Translations under genes and position numbers: made by a program | Shown: positions 28,477 through 38,821 of the stretch, one piece after another | Position numbering within the stretch: position 1 is the stretch's first letter | Layout of the letters: every line of letters begins with the position of its first letter | Assembly (NCBI RefSeq): GCF_900117425.1 | Contig: NZ_FPEH01000012.1 | Span: 1-64,000, forward strand | From: Novosphingobium sp. NDB2Meth1 | Lineage (GTDB): Bacteria > Pseudomonadota > Alphaproteobacteria > Sphingomonadales > Sphingomonadaceae | Direction of reading: 5' to 3' | Length of the DNA stretch: 64,000 nt | The notes under the pieces: model-generated | The model's input: only the letters and a program-made list of their open reading frames with translations | Databases searched by the model: none | Told to the model about the DNA's origin: nothing

Positions 28477-31128
28477 ATGACTTCGACGAACGAAATCCGC
28501 CGGTCCTTCCTCGACTACTTCGGCTCCGCCGGGCACGAGATCGTGCCTTCGGCGCCGCTCGTGCCGTTCAACGACCCGACGCTGATGTTCACCAACGCGG
28601 GCATGGTCCCGTTCAAGAACGTGTTCACCGGGCTCGAGACGCGCGCGACGAAGCGGGCGACGTCGTCGCAGAAGTGTGTGCGCGCGGGCGGCAAGCACAA
28701 CGATCTCGACAACGTGGGCTACACGGCGCGGCACCACACGTTCTTCGAGATGCTCGGCAATTTCTCGTTCGGCGATTATTTCAAGGAACAGGCGATCACC
28801 CATGCCTGGACCTTGCTGACGCGCGAGTGGGGACTGCCCAAGGACAAGCTGCTCGTCACCGTCTACCACACCGACGATGAGGCGTTCGCCCTGTGGCGGA
28901 GGATCGCCGGGCTTTCGGACGACCGCATCATCCGCATCCCGACTTCGGACAACTTCTGGTCGATGGGCGATACGGGGCCGTGCGGACCGTGTTCGGAAAT
29001 CTTCTATGATCACGGCGAGCACATTTTCGGCGGGCCTCCGGGATCGCCCGACGAGGACGGGGATCGCTTCATCGAGATCTGGAACCTCGTGTTCATGCAG
29101 TTCGAGCAGTCGGCTGACGGCACGCGCACCAGCCTGCCGAGCCCGAGCATCGACACCGGCATGGGGCTGGAGCGCATCGCGGCAGTGCTGCAAGGCAAGC
29201 ACGACAACTACGATACGGACACGTTCCGGGCGCTGATTGCAGCTTCGGAGAGCCTGACCGGCACCAAGGCCGAGGGCGACAGCCGGGCCAGCCACCGCGT
29301 GATCGCGGACCACCTGCGCTCGTCAAGCTTCCTGCTGGCGGACGGCGTGCTGCCAAGCAATGAAGGCCGCGGCTATGTGCTGCGCCGCATCATGCGCCGC
29401 GCGATGCGCCATGCGCACCTGCTGGGCGCGAAGGAGCCCTTGATGCACCGGTTGGTGGGTTCACTGGTCACCGAAATGGGTCAGGCGTTCCCCGAGCTTG
29501 GCCGCGCGCAGCCGCTGGTCGAGGAAACGCTGCTGCGCGAGGAAGTGCAGTTCCGCCGTACGCTGGCAAACGGCCTCAAGCTGCTGGACGAGGAAGCGGG
29601 TGATCTGGGCGAGGGCGACAGCCTGCCGGGCGCGACCGCGTTCAAGCTTTATGATACCTACGGCTTCCCCTACGATCTCACCGAGGACGCGCTGCGGGCG
29701 CGCGGGGTGAGCGTCGACCGTGCCGGGTTTGAGGCGGCGATGGCGCAGCAGAAGGCAGCGGCGCGTGCGGCGTGGAAGGGTTCCGGCCAGACTGCCGACA
29801 GCGAAGTGTGGTTCGACATCGCCGAACGCGAAGGCGCGACCGAGTTCACCGGCTACACCGCCAACATTGGCGAAGGCGTCGTCGTCGCGCTGGTCAAGGA
29901 CGGCAAGGAAGTGGCCGAGGCCGGGGCGGGCGAGACCATCACGATCATCACCAACCAGACCCCGTTCTACGCCGAAAGCGGCGGCCAGATGGGCGATGCG
30001 GGTACGATATCGACCAACGAGGGCCTGCGCATTGCGGTGAACGACACCGCTAAGCCGCTGGGCCGCCTGCACGCGCACCTGGGCACGGTCGAGGCGGGTT
30101 CGGTCAGGGTCGGCGACGCGGTGCAACTGGCGATCGACGTCGCGCGGCGCGATGCGACGCGGGCGAACCATTCGGCCACGCACTTGCTGCACGAGGCGCT
30201 GCGCCGCCGGCTGGGGGCGCACGTCACGCAGAAAGGCTCGATGGTCTCCGCCGAGCGGCTGCGCTTCGACTTCTCGCACCCGGCGGCGCTGACGGCGGAC
30301 GACATTGCGGCGATCGAGGACGAAGTGAACGCCGAAATCCTCGGCAACGCGCCGGTGACGACGCGCCTGATGAGCCCGGAAGACGCGATTGCCGCGGGTG
30401 CGATGGCGCTGTTCGGCGAGAAGTACGGCGATGAAGTCCGCGTGCTCAGCATGGGGGCAGGGGCCAAGCCCTATTCGGTCGAGCTGTGCGGCGGCACGCA
30501 TGTGCGTGCGCTGGGTGATATCGGCCTGCTGCGCGTGGTGAGCGAAAGCGCGGTGTCTTCGGGCGTGCGGCGTATCGAGGCGCTGACCGGGGCGGGCGCG
30601 CGGGCCTATCTGGTCGGCCGCGAGGAAGCGCTTCGACGCACGGCGGGCCTGCTGCGATCCTCGCCCGATGAAGTGGAGGCCCGCGTGGCGGCGCTGGTCG
30701 ACGAGCGGCGCAAGCTGGAGCGCGAACTGGCCGAGGCGAAGAAGGCGCTGGCGCTGGCGGGTGCTTCTGGTGGTGGCGCAGCGGCGGCACCCGCGGACGA
30801 ACAGGTCGGCGGGATAACGTTCTCGGGTCAGGTGCTGGAGGGCATGGATCCGAAGGAACTGCGCGGGCTGCTCGATCAGGCCAAGCAGCGCATGGGCTCG
30901 GGCGTGGCGGTGATCGTTGCGGTCAACGAAGGCAAGGCGAGCATCGCGGCGGCTGTGACTGAAGACCTCGTCGGCAAAGTCAGCGCGGTTGATCTGGTGC
31001 GCGCGGGCGTCGAGGCGCTGGGCGGCAAGGGCGGCGGTGGCCGGCCTGACATGGCACAGGGCGGCGGCCCGGACGGCAGCAAGGCCGCCGAGGCGATTGC
31101 GGCGGCGAAAGGCGTGCTGGCGGCCTAG
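28477..31128 (+). CDS. alaS: Alanyl-tRNA synthetase
   Basis: Charges tRNA-Ala and edits misacylated Ser/Gly. The 883-residue protein has the full domain order: class II catalytic core beginning [22 protein letters not shown] with [19 protein letters not shown] and GMGLER, then a central editing domain with zinc ligands in [12 protein letters not shown] and [15 protein letters not shown]-terminal coiled-coil and DHHA1-like C-Ala domain follow ([24 protein letters not shown] to [13 protein letters not shown]). The stop shares bases with the convergent antiporter stop (CTAG). Confidence 0.98.
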   Translation: MTSTNEIRRSFLDYFGSAGHEIVPSAPLVPFNDPTLMFTNAGMVPFKNVFTGLETRATKRATSSQKCVRAGGKHNDLDNVGYTARHHTFFEMLGNFSFGDYFKEQAITHAWTLLTREWGLPKDKLLVTVYHTDDEAFALWRRIAGLSDDRIIRIPTSDNFWSMGDTGPCGPCSEIFYDHGEHIFGGPPGSPDEDGDRFIEIWNLVFMQFEQSADGTRTSLPSPSIDTGMGLERIAAVLQGKHDNYDTDTFRALIAASESLTGTKAEGDSRASHRVIADHLRSSSFLLADGVLPSNEGRGYVLRRIMRRAMRHAHLLGAKEPLMHRLVGSLVTEMGQAFPELGRAQPLVEETLLREEVQFRRTLANGLKLLDEEAGDLGEGDSLPGATAFKLYDTYGFPYDLTEDALRARGVSVDRAGFEAAMAQQKAAARAAWKGSGQTADSEVWFDIAEREGATEFTGYTANIGEGVVVALVKDGKEVAEAGAGETITIITNQTPFYAESGGQMGDAGTISTNEGLRIAVNDTAKPLGRLHAHLGTVEAGSVRVGDAVQLAIDVARRDATRANHSATHLLHEALRRRLGAHVTQKGSMVSAERLRFDFSHPAALTADDIAAIEDEVNAEILGNAPVTTRLMSPEDAIAAGAMALFGEKYGDEVRVLSMGAGAKPYSVELCGGTHVRALGDIGLLRVVSESAVSSGVRRIEALTGAGARAYLVGREEALRRTAGLLRSSPDEVEARVAALVDERRKLERELAEAKKALALAGASGGGAAAAPADEQVGGITFSGQVLEGMDPKELRGLLDQAKQRMGSGVAVIVAVNEGKASIAAAVTEDLVGKVSAVDLVRAGVEALGGKGGGGRPDMAQGGGPDGSKAAEAIAAAKGVLAA

Positions 31129-32891
31129 CGATCGCGCAGTCCGGCGGCTTTCAGGCGCGGCTTCTGGCCCAGTCCACCGTCGCGCATGATCGTCTCGCGC
31201 AGTTCATCGCGCATTTCGTGGATCGAGGCGATCACCGGGCCCATCGCGACTCCCATGTCGACGAGCACGGCTTCCGAGAGCTGGAGCGAGCTCTCGAGCG
31301 CTTCGGGGACGGCATCGCTTGCACCGACCCGGTAGAGCTCGGCGGCGTGGGCGGCGTCGCGGGCGCGGACGATGATCGGGAGGTCCGGGTGCGCGGCGCG
31401 GATGCGGCGCACGGTGCGGCTGACGAGGACGGGCTCGTCCATGGTGACGATGACGGCGCGGGCCTCATCCAGATGCAGCTTGGCGAGCAGTTCGGCATTG
31501 GCGACGTTGCCGTAGATCACCGGATCGCCGCTGCCGCGCACCTGCGTGACAAGCGCCGGGTCGGCATCGAGCGCGAGCCAGGGCACATCGTGGCGTGACA
31601 GCATGGCGCCGACGAGGCGGCCGACGCGGCCGTAGCCGAGGATGAGGGCCTGGCCCGTGGCGTCGCTGGGGGCGGCATTCACCGGGACATCCTGCGGGCG
31701 GTCCACGGCAGTCGCGAGGCGGCGGCCGATCATGGCGAGGACCGGCGTGAGCGTGAGGCCGAGCGCGGTGACGATCTGCCAGAACTGGGCATTGGCGTGG
31801 CTGACGAGCCCGGCTGCGGCGGCGGCGGACAGGACGATAAGGGTGGTTTCCGAGGGCGCGGCGAGCAGCAGGCCGGTCTCGACGGCAATGCCCCGGCTCG
31901 CGCCGCCGACGCGGAGCAGCAATGCGGTGACGACGGCCTTGGCGGCCAGCACCGAAGCGACGCCAAGCGCGATGGCGCCGAACTGCCGCCAGACTTCGGT
32001 TACGTCGATTCCCATGCCGACCGTGATCAGGAACACGCCGAGCGCGAGGCCCTTGAAGGGGGCGGTCAGCGCTTCGACTTCGCGCGAGTAGTCCGTCTCG
32101 GCAATCAGCAGGCCGGCGAGGAGGGCGCCCATGATCGGGGAGAGGCCTGCTCCCGCCGTGGCAAGCGCGGCGGCAATGACCACGAGCAGGCTGAAGGCGA
32201 GGAACAGTTCGGGGCTCTTGGTGCGGGCAGCCGAGGCGAACAGGCGCGGCAGCAGGAAGCGGCCCAAGGTAAGCATGACAAGGATGATTACCGCGCCGCG
32301 CAGGAGCGTGTCGAACAGGGCTGCGCCGCTCTCGCCGCCGGGACCGAAGGCGCCGAGGACGAAGATGATCGGCACGAGGGCGATGTCTTCGAGCAGCAGC
32401 ATCGCAAGCGCCTTGCGGCCGACCGGGCTTTGCGTGCCGGCAATCGGGAGGACCAGCGCGGTGGAGGACAGCGCCAGGGCGATACCCAGCCCGGCGGAGG
32501 CCGGAACGTTATGGCGCATCGCGATCAGCACGATGGTCAGCAGCGCGGCGCAGAGCAGCAGCTTGGCCGCGCCGAGGCCGAAGACTTGCGCGCGCATGTC
32601 CCACAAACGGCCGAACGAGAGTTCGAGACCGATCTCGAACAGCAGCAGGATCACGCCAAGTTCGGCAAAGGGCGCAATGGCTTCGGGACGGCTGATCGTG
32701 ACGTAGTAGAGCTGCGGAAACTGCCCGACGAGCCGACCAAGGCCGAACGGGCCGACGAGCACGCCGACCAGGATGAAGCCGATCACCGGCGTGATCCGTG
32801 CGCGGGCAAAGGCGGGAATGACGATACCCGCCGCCCCCAGAACGACGAGGGCGTCGCTCATCGACGTATTGAATTCGAGATGGCCAGCCAT
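31125..32891 (-). CDS. CPA2-family cation:proton antiporter (KefB/KefC-like)
   Basis: A 588-residue inner-membrane transporter that likely exchanges K+ or Na+ for protons. The N-terminal 380 residues contain about 12 membrane helices with the CPA2 segments [38 protein letters not shown], and [11 protein letters not shown] with [11 protein letters not shown]. Next is a cytosolic TrkA-N (RCK) domain with the nucleotide-binding motif [15 protein letters not shown] at about residue 415, and a short C-terminal tail. KefC-like members are gated by glutathione adducts; a GST gene lies 4 kb away, but a link is not shown. A second ATG 30 bases downstream is possible. Confidence 0.92.
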   Translation of the reverse strand: MAGHLEFNTSMSDALVVLGAAGIVIPAFARARITPVIGFILVGVLVGPFGLGRLVGQFPQLYYVTISRPEAIAPFAELGVILLLFEIGLELSFGRLWDMRAQVFGLGAAKLLLCAALLTIVLIAMRHNVPASAGLGIALALSSTALVLPIAGTQSPVGRKALAMLLLEDIALVPIIFVLGAFGPGGESGAALFDTLLRGAVIILVMLTLGRFLLPRLFASAARTKSPELFLAFSLLVVIAAALATAGAGLSPIMGALLAGLLIAETDYSREVEALTAPFKGLALGVFLITVGMGIDVTEVWRQFGAIALGVASVLAAKAVVTALLLRVGGASRGIAVETGLLLAAPSETTLIVLSAAAAAGLVSHANAQFWQIVTALGLTLTPVLAMIGRRLATAVDRPQDVPVNAAPSDATGQALILGYGRVGRLVGAMLSRHDVPWLALDADPALVTQVRGSGDPVIYGNVANAELLAKLHLDEARAVIVTMDEPVLVSRTVRRIRAAHPDLPIIVRARDAAHAAELYRVGASDAVPEALESSLQLSEAVLVDMGVAMGPVIASIHEMRDELRETIMRDGGLGQKPRLKAAGLRDR

Positions 32892-33003
32892 TGTAACATC
32901 CTAGCCGGATGGCCCGTAAAGTCATGGGAATAAGCTGCCGATTGCCTGCGCTGCGGCGGTGTGTTTAGTCTTGACGCTTGTCCGGTTTCTTGGGGGAACA
33001 GCA

Positions 33004-35037
33004 ATGGCGGTAAAGGCGTGGCGCAAGGGTCTTGGCTGGGGAATGGCAGCGTGCACGCTTGTGGCGGCGCTGCCGGCGATGGCGGAGGGCGAAGCAGCCC
33101 CAGCCCGCCACCCGGTGACCATCGACGACATCATGGCGCTGCGTTCACTCTCGGGTCTCGATTGCGCGCATGATGGCAAGCAGGCGGTTTATGTGGTCGG
33201 CGAGGCCGATCTCAAGACGGACAAGCGGCGCAATGCGCTGTGGCTGGCGGATCTCGCGGGTGGCGCGCCGCTGCAACTGACCACCGGGGAGGACAGCGCG
33301 AGTGCGCCTTCCTTCAGCCCGGATGGCAAGTCCATCGCGTTTCTCTCCAAGCGCGGGAAGGACAAGCGGGCGCAGATCTGGCTGCTCGACCGGCGCGGGG
33401 GCGAGGCGAAGAACCTGACCGATGGGAAGGGCCATATCGCCGGGTTCCGCTGGTCCCCGGATTCGAAGACGCTGCTGCTGATGATCAGTGATCCGGCGCC
33501 CGAGCCGCCCAAGGATGATGAAGACCGCCCGCTGCCAGTGGTGGTGGACGATGTGAAGTTCAAGCAGGACGGCGTGGGCTTCATCACGGCGGAGACGCAC
33601 ACGCACCTCGCGCTGTTCGATGTGGCGGCGAAGACCGAGACTCGGCTGACAGCTTCGGATGCGTTCGATGTGATAACCGCCGAGTGGGCACCGGATGGCA
33701 AGTCCATCGCCTATGTCGCTGACCACTCGGTGGATTTTACGGATCTGGGTGGCCATTGGCTGACAGTGGTCGAAGCGAAGGCCGGCGCTGCGCCCAAGCT
33801 GGTTGCCAAACTCCACGGCGCGCCGGGGCAGACGCTGATCTGGTCCGCCGATGGCAAGAAGATCACGCATCTGGTGGGGCCGGGCGGCAAGGCAGACCAA
33901 TATGGCCAGCCGCATCTCGCCGAGACAGCGGTGGATACCGGGGCGACGCGGATTCTGCCCGCAACCTCAGGCGCTTTCGTAAGTTCGCCGGTCGATCTGG
34001 GTGCCGGGCAAGTCGGCGTGGTGCTGGCGGAGGACCGGCATGAAGTGCCTGCCGTGGTGGATGCCAAGGGGACGCTGCGAAGGCTGAATGACGGCACGGT
34101 CTCGGTGCTGGCGCAGTGTGGTTCGCCTGCGCCTGGTGCACCGCGCGCGGTGATCGCAAGCGGCGATGGCAAGCCGTCTGAAATCTATGCGCTGGATGCA
34201 AAAGGCGGCCTCAAGTTGCTGACATCCCACAACAAGGCAGTGGCGGACCGGGTCGCTTGGGGCAAAGTCGAGGACTATGCGGCCATCGCCAAGGACGGCA
34301 ACGAAGTCCATGGCCTGCTGCTGCGTCCGACGGGTGTGGCGGCGGGCACCAAGGTGCCGACCCTGCTTTGGATTCATGGCGGGCCCAATGCGCAGGATAT
34401 CCATGCGGTCGACGGGTACAGCATGATTGCCGACCTGCTCGCCGCGCAGGGCTATGCGGTGCTGATGCCGAATTATCGCGGCTCCTCGGGACGGGGTGAT
34501 GCCTATGCCGCGGCGATTGCGGCGGATTGGGGCCAGAAAGAAGTGGCCGATCTCCATGCCTCGCTCGATTGGGCGGTGGCGCAGGGTTTCGCCGATCCGG
34601 CGCGGCTGGGCGCGGGCGGGTGGAGCTATGGCGGCATCCTCACCGATTTCCTGATCGTGCGCGACAACCGGCTGAAGGCGGCGTTCAGCGGCGCGGGCGA
34701 GGGCAACATCTTCGCGCTGTTCGGGGTGGACCAATATGTCCAGCAATACACGCAGGAGCTTGGCGCACCCTGGAAGGAGCCGGAGCTTTGGATGCGCCTG
34801 TCCGAACCGTTGCTGCATGCGGACCGGATCAAGACGCCGACCTTGTTCATGGGCGGGATCGCCGATGACAATGTGCCGCTTATCGGCGGACAGCAGCTCT
34901 ATCAGGCGCTCAAGATCACCGGCGTGCCGACGCGGCTGGTCGGCTATCCCGATGAGAACCATGGCATCGCGCGGCCGAGCTTTCAGCGCGACCGGCTCGA
35001 GCGGATTGTCGACTGGTTCAAGAACCATCTGAACTGA
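33004..35037 (+). CDS. Secreted S9-family peptidase (prolyl-oligopeptidase-like)
   Basis: A 677-residue periplasmic serine peptidase of the acylaminoacyl-/dipeptidyl-peptidase type. The signal peptide is at residues 1-25 (ALPAMA). A seven-bladed beta-propeller (about 40-400) has repeated [18 protein letters not shown] units. The C-terminal alpha/beta-hydrolase domain has the nucleophile in GGWSYGGIL, Asp in GGIADDNVP and His in YPDENHGIA, plus the oxyanion segment LLWIHGGPN. Good GGGGG ribosome-binding site at 8 bases. The glutaminase gene begins 13 bases after the stop. Confidence 0.92.
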   Translation: MAVKAWRKGLGWGMAACTLVAALPAMAEGEAAPARHPVTIDDIMALRSLSGLDCAHDGKQAVYVVGEADLKTDKRRNALWLADLAGGAPLQLTTGEDSASAPSFSPDGKSIAFLSKRGKDKRAQIWLLDRRGGEAKNLTDGKGHIAGFRWSPDSKTLLLMISDPAPEPPKDDEDRPLPVVVDDVKFKQDGVGFITAETHTHLALFDVAAKTETRLTASDAFDVITAEWAPDGKSIAYVADHSVDFTDLGGHWLTVVEAKAGAAPKLVAKLHGAPGQTLIWSADGKKITHLVGPGGKADQYGQPHLAETAVDTGATRILPATSGAFVSSPVDLGAGQVGVVLAEDRHEVPAVVDAKGTLRRLNDGTVSVLAQCGSPAPGAPRAVIASGDGKPSEIYALDAKGGLKLLTSHNKAVADRVAWGKVEDYAAIAKDGNEVHGLLLRPTGVAAGTKVPTLLWIHGGPNAQDIHAVDGYSMIADLLAAQGYAVLMPNYRGSSGRGDAYAAAIAADWGQKEVADLHASLDWAVAQGFADPARLGAGGWSYGGILTDFLIVRDNRLKAAFSGAGEGNIFALFGVDQYVQQYTQELGAPWKEPELWMRLSEPLLHADRIKTPTLFMGGIADDNVPLIGGQQLYQALKITGVPTRLVGYPDENHGIARPSFQRDRLERIVDWFKNHLN

Positions 35038-35050
35038 GGACCACAAGGCA

Positions 35051-35989
35051 TTGACCGACATAGCTGCCATCGTTGCTGAAATCGCCGGGGAGATGCGCGG
35101 TGCAACCGATCGCGGGCGCGTGGCGGACTATATTCCGCCGCTCGCCTGCGTCTCGCCCGACCGGTTCGGCATCGCGGTGGTCATGGCTGATGGATCGGCG
35201 CATCTGGGTGGTGACGCGGAAGAGCCGTTCTCGATCCAGTCGGTCTCCAAGGTGTTCTCGCTGACCCTGGCGCTGGGCATGGTGGGGGATGCGCTGTGGA
35301 GCCGCGTTGGGCGCGAGCCTTCGGGCAGTGCGTTCAATTCGATCATCCAGCTGGAAACCGAGCACGGCATTCCGCGCAATCCCTTCATCAATGCGGGCGC
35401 GATCGTGGTTGCCGATGTGCTGCTGGCCAGCGGGACACCTGCGGAAGCGATCGCGGGCGTGCTGCGCTTCGTGCGCGGGCTGGCGCGGGATGAGACGATC
35501 ACTATCGACGCGAGCGTGGCGGCGGCGGAACTCGCGACTGGCTATCGCAACATGGCGCTCGCGAATTATATGCGCTCGTTCGCCAATCTCCAGCATCCGG
35601 TCGAACAGGCGCTCGGCGTCTATTTTCACCAGTGCGCGCTGGCGATGAGCTGCCGTCAGCTGGCCATGGCGGGGCGGTTCCTAGCGCACGACGGGCGCGA
35701 TCCGGCGACAGGGCGCTGCATCGTGACGCCGCAACGTGCGCGGCGGATCAACGCGCTGATGATGCTGTGCGGGCATTACGACAATTCTGGCGAGTTCGCC
35801 TTCCGGGTGGGCCTGCCGGGCAAATCGGGCGTGGGCGGCGGCATTCTCGCGGTGGTGCCGGGGACGGCGAGCATCGCGGTGTGGTCGCCCGGCCTCAATG
35901 CCAAGGGTAATTCGCAGCTCGGCGCGCTGGCGCTGGAGCGGCTCGCGGCGCGCACAGGCTGGTCGGTGTTCGAAGCATGCGGCGGCTGA
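35051..35989 (+). CDS. glsA: Glutaminase A
   Basis: Hydrolyses glutamine to glutamate and ammonia. The 312-residue protein matches the serine-dependent beta-lactamase-fold glutaminases: catalytic S64-x-x-K67 in [10 protein letters not shown], the [10 protein letters not shown] segment, [12 protein letters not shown], and [19 protein letters not shown]. Translation starts with TTG; no in-frame ATG gives a full N-terminus. It follows the S9 peptidase closely and may be co-transcribed, which would join peptide breakdown with glutamine use. The link is inference. Confidence 0.95.
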   Translation: MTDIAAIVAEIAGEMRGATDRGRVADYIPPLACVSPDRFGIAVVMADGSAHLGGDAEEPFSIQSVSKVFSLTLALGMVGDALWSRVGREPSGSAFNSIIQLETEHGIPRNPFINAGAIVVADVLLASGTPAEAIAGVLRFVRGLARDETITIDASVAAAELATGYRNMALANYMRSFANLQHPVEQALGVYFHQCALAMSCRQLAMAGRFLAHDGRDPATGRCIVTPQRARRINALMMLCGHYDNSGEFAFRVGLPGKSGVGGGILAVVPGTASIAVWSPGLNAKGNSQLGALALERLAARTGWSVFEACGG

Positions 35990-36080
35990 TCCCGCGACCA
36001 AACCGGGGAATAGCCCGGCAGGCCTCTCGTTTTCAGGGGCGGGGCATCCTATCTCCCCGCCGCAACGGAGATTCACGGAT

Positions 36081-37049
36081 ATGACGACCCACAAGACCCG
36101 CATGCTGATCATTGGTTCCGGCCCGGCCGGGCTTTCCGCCGCCATCTACGGTGCGCGTGCGGGGATGGAGCCGATCGTGGTACAGGGCCTGCAGCCCGGC
36201 GGGCAGCTGACGATCACCACCGATGTCGAGAACTACCCCGGCTTTCGCGATGTGATCCAGGGCCCGTGGCTGATGCAGGAAATGCAGGCGCAGGCAGAGC
36301 ATGTCGGCACGCGGATGATGTGGGATACGATCACCGAAGTGAGCATGGATGGCCCCCCGTTCCGCGCCCACGGCGACAGCGGTGATATCTATGAAGGCGA
36401 TGTGCTGGTGATCGCGACCGGCGCGCAGGCGCGCTGGCTGGGCGTGGAAGGCGAGCAGGAATTCGGCGGCAAGGGCGTCTCCGCCTGCGCGACCTGCGAC
36501 GGGTTCTTCTATCGCGGCAAGAAGGTCGTGGTGATCGGCGGCGGCAACACGGCAGTCGAGGAAGCGCTATACCTTACCAACCATTCGCCCGATGTGACGC
36601 TGATCCACCGGCGTGACAGCCTGCGGGCTGAAAAGATCCTGCAGGACCGCCTGATGAGCAATCCGCGCATCAAGGTGCTGTGGAACAAGGCCGTGACGCG
36701 CTTTACCGGCGCGGCAGGCGGCGTGCTCGAAGCGGTGGAACTGGTCGATACGGTGACGGGCGAGACCTCTTCGCTGGCGACCGACGGCGCGTTCGTGGCG
36801 ATCGGCCATGCCCCGGCGACCGAGCTATTCAAGGGCAAGCTGGAGCTCGATGCGAGCGGCTATATCGTGGTGCAGCCGGGCACGCCGAAGACGGCGATCC
36901 CGGGCGTGTTCGCCTGCGGTGATGTGATGGACCACACCTATCGGCAGGCGGTGACGGCGGCGGGCACGGGCTGCATGGCCGCGCTCGATGCCGAGCGGTT
37001 CCTTGCCGAGCATGCCTTCGCTGCGGCACGGGCAGTGGCGGCGGAGTAG
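36081..37049 (+). CDS. trxB: Thioredoxin reductase
   Basis: NADPH-dependent flavoenzyme that reduces thioredoxin. The 322-residue protein has the FAD motif IIGSGPAGLSAAIYGARA near residue 10, redox-active CATC at 136-139 (SACATCDGFF), the NADPH motif VVVIGGGNTAVEEALYL, and the C-terminal FAD part GVFACGDVMDHTYRQAVTAAGTGCMAALDAERFL. GGAG is present 10 bases before the start. The stop is 3 bases from the convergent exosortase-associated hydrolase. Confidence 0.97.
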   Translation: MTTHKTRMLIIGSGPAGLSAAIYGARAGMEPIVVQGLQPGGQLTITTDVENYPGFRDVIQGPWLMQEMQAQAEHVGTRMMWDTITEVSMDGPPFRAHGDSGDIYEGDVLVIATGAQARWLGVEGEQEFGGKGVSACATCDGFFYRGKKVVVIGGGNTAVEEALYLTNHSPDVTLIHRRDSLRAEKILQDRLMSNPRIKVLWNKAVTRFTGAAGGVLEAVELVDTVTGETSSLATDGAFVAIGHAPATELFKGKLELDASGYIVVQPGTPKTAIPGVFACGDVMDHTYRQAVTAAGTGCMAALDAERFLAEHAFAAARAVAAE

Positions 37050-37052
37050 GCG

Positions 37053-37841
37053 CTAGCGCGCGGCTTCGAGCAGGCGCTCCAGCAGCCAGCTTTGCGCATC
37101 TTCGCCAGCGAAGCTGTGGCCGCTGCTGGCGTGGCGCTGGACACGCGGATCGCCGGAGGGCCATACGGCTTCGAACATTTGCGCGGTGCGGTCTCCGGTG
37201 GCGAGCAGGATCGTGACCGGGCCAGAGAACCGCGCGAGGCTGGCCGCCATGCGATCAACGAGCGCTGATCTAGGCGCGGGCTTGGTAGCGGCGCGCAGGC
37301 CTCGGGCCAGCTTGGCGAGGTTCACGCCGCCGGTAAGGAGGCGGAGCACCTCGCGCGGGTTGGCGAGCTTGGCTAGGTAGCGCTGGCGGATTGCAGCGGG
37401 CGCTCCTGTTCCTTGCTCGCCATCGGCCTCGTCCGTTTCCAGCGTCCACGGATTGGCGAGGACGAGACCATCGAGGCCAATGTCTGCGCCGTGGAGCATC
37501 AGCGCGGCGGCGGCATCGCAATTGCCGAAGCCGATCACTCGGCGCAGTGAGGGTACGGCTGCGCGGAAGGCGGCGAGTGCGGCGGCGATGTCATGGCGGG
37601 TGTGCAAGAATCCGGGATCGGTGCCTTCGCTTTCACCGACGCCGCGGCGATCATAACGGAAAACGGGGATACCAGCGGCAGCGAGGCGCGCAGCCAATTG
37701 CGCCTGTCCGCCCCAGCTTCCGGCACGGATTTCGCGTCCGCCCGAGACGAGCAGGATGCCGGTGGAGCCGGTTGCGGCCTCCATGTCGAGGGTGCCGATG
37801 AGTGTGTCTGGTCCGCAGGGGAAGGTGAGGTGGCGGCGCAT
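37053..37841 (-). CDS. Exosortase A system-associated hydrolase, type 1
   Basis: A 262-residue alpha/beta-hydrolase-fold protein of the type found only in XrtA/PEP-CTERM exopolysaccharide loci. Landmarks are GILLVSGGREIRAGSWGGQAQLA (oxyanion region) and FRYDRRGVGESEG. The nucleophile-elbow position reads GFGNCDAAAA, placing Cys where Ser is usual. The C-terminal His is probably in RHASSGHSF. The substrate is unknown. It is last in the leftward unit acetyltransferase-ACP-hydrolase 2-hydrolase 1 and overlaps hydrolase 2 by one base. Confidence 0.85.
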   Translation of the reverse strand: MRRHLTFPCGPDTLIGTLDMEAATGSTGILLVSGGREIRAGSWGGQAQLAARLAAAGIPVFRYDRRGVGESEGTDPGFLHTRHDIAAALAAFRAAVPSLRRVIGFGNCDAAAALMLHGADIGLDGLVLANPWTLETDEADGEQGTGAPAAIRQRYLAKLANPREVLRLLTGGVNLAKLARGLRAATKPAPRSALVDRMAASLARFSGPVTILLATGDRTAQMFEAVWPSGDPRVQRHASSGHSFAGEDAQSWLLERLLEAAR

Positions 37842-38512
37842 CAGGCGGCCGCCTCGCTGGCGATGATCTGCGCGAGTGCGGCGGACTGCGCCGGGTCTTC
37901 CCCCGGCTCGCTGCGCAACCAGAGCGCGCTGACGCCGAGTTCGGCCTGGCGGATCACGCGCTGGCCTTCGTCTTCAGGCACGGCTGAATCCAGCCCGGCG
38001 ACGAGCGCGGCCGAGAGGCGATAACCGGCGAGTTCAAGGCCGATGTTGCGGCCTTCCTCCAGCAGATCGGCGCTATTTTCTTCGCGCCCGGATTCCTTGG
38101 CCGAGAGCACCCGCGCGCGGAGCAACTGGCGCAGGATCGAGGCGCCCTTGACCGGCTCGAGCACCCAGCCGGGAAGCCGCGTCGGGAACACAAGCGCGCC
38201 GCCGCGCACGGCCAGCACGTGGGTGGCGGCGAAGTGTCGCGCTGCAGTTTCCATGGCCGCGCGCCAGCTGCCGAGGCTTTGTGCGGAGAAGGACTGCAGG
38301 CTTTCGTTGCAGCCGGGGAGATCGGGCAGCATCGAGTCGAGCTCCAGTGCATCAAGGCAGCGCTGCGTTTCGATCAGCATCCGCCGCGAGCGGTTCATTT
38401 CCTCGAACAGCGGGGGGACGATCAGCAGGCGGACGGCGCGTGCGCGGTCGAAAACCACCGCGTGCTCATCGGCAATGCCGGCGGGTCCAGGGCAGGGCCA
38501 GCTTGCCGGCAT
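37841..38512 (-). CDS. Exosortase A system-associated hydrolase, type 2
   Basis: A 223-residue protein recognised by LLIVPPLFEEMNRSRRMLIETQRCLDALELDSMLPDLPGCNES, which matches the N-terminal half of exosortase-associated type 2 hydrolases (alpha/beta-hydrolase fold, PF-EEMN-SRRM motif). No G-x-S-x-G nucleophile elbow is visible; the corresponding strand reads HVLAVRGGALVF. It may be catalytically divergent or a non-hydrolytic partner. It sits between the acyl carrier protein gene (8 bases upstream) and hydrolase 1 (1-base overlap). Confidence 0.8.
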   Translation of the reverse strand: MPASWPCPGPAGIADEHAVVFDRARAVRLLIVPPLFEEMNRSRRMLIETQRCLDALELDSMLPDLPGCNESLQSFSAQSLGSWRAAMETAARHFAATHVLAVRGGALVFPTRLPGWVLEPVKGASILRQLLRARVLSAKESGREENSADLLEEGRNIGLELAGYRLSAALVAGLDSAVPEDEGQRVIRQAELGVSALWLRSEPGEDPAQSAALAQIIASEAAA

Positions 38513-38520
38513 GGCGAGAA

Positions 38521-38784
38521 TCAGGCCTCGCCGCGCTTGGCGCGGATGAAGGCGAGGAGGTCGCCGAAGGTGCCGAGCATGTCGCCATCGACTTCGTCAT
38601 CTTCGATCACGACGTCGAAGCGGTCCTCGATCTCGGTCAGGAGGCCGGCGACGGCCATGGAGTCGAGCTCGGGCAGTGCGCCGAACAGGCCGCTGTCTGG
38701 CATGAGCGCGGCGGCACGTGTGGGGCCGAGGCCGAGCACATCGTTCAGCAGGCTGCGCAGGTCGGTGTCGGTCTGGTCGGTCAC
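38521..38784 (-). CDS. Acyl carrier protein of the exosortase A locus
   Basis: An 87-residue acidic helical carrier protein. The phosphopantetheine attachment site is S42 in ALPELDSMAVAGLL, followed by a helix-3 region EIEDRFDVVIEDDEVDGDMLGTFGDLLAFI typical of carrier proteins. A GTG start is chosen: AAGG lies 9 bases upstream and no ATG in frame fits. It would carry an acyl or aminoacyl group for the nearby acyl-CoA ligase, acetyltransferase and hydrolases. Which group is loaded is unknown. Confidence 0.87.
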   Translation of the reverse strand: MTDQTDTDLRSLLNDVLGLGPTRAAALMPDSGLFGALPELDSMAVAGLLTEIEDRFDVVIEDDEVDGDMLGTFGDLLAFIRAKRGEA

Positions 38785-38821
38785 GGGGTAAGGCCTTGTG
38801 ATGAAAGGAGAGGTGGGCGCT

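Noticed and set aside
36038..36061. Hairpin GGCGGGG/CCCCGCC as a glsA terminator
   Set aside because: No T-run follows, and it sits just before the trxB ribosome-binding site; chance in GC-rich DNA is likely.
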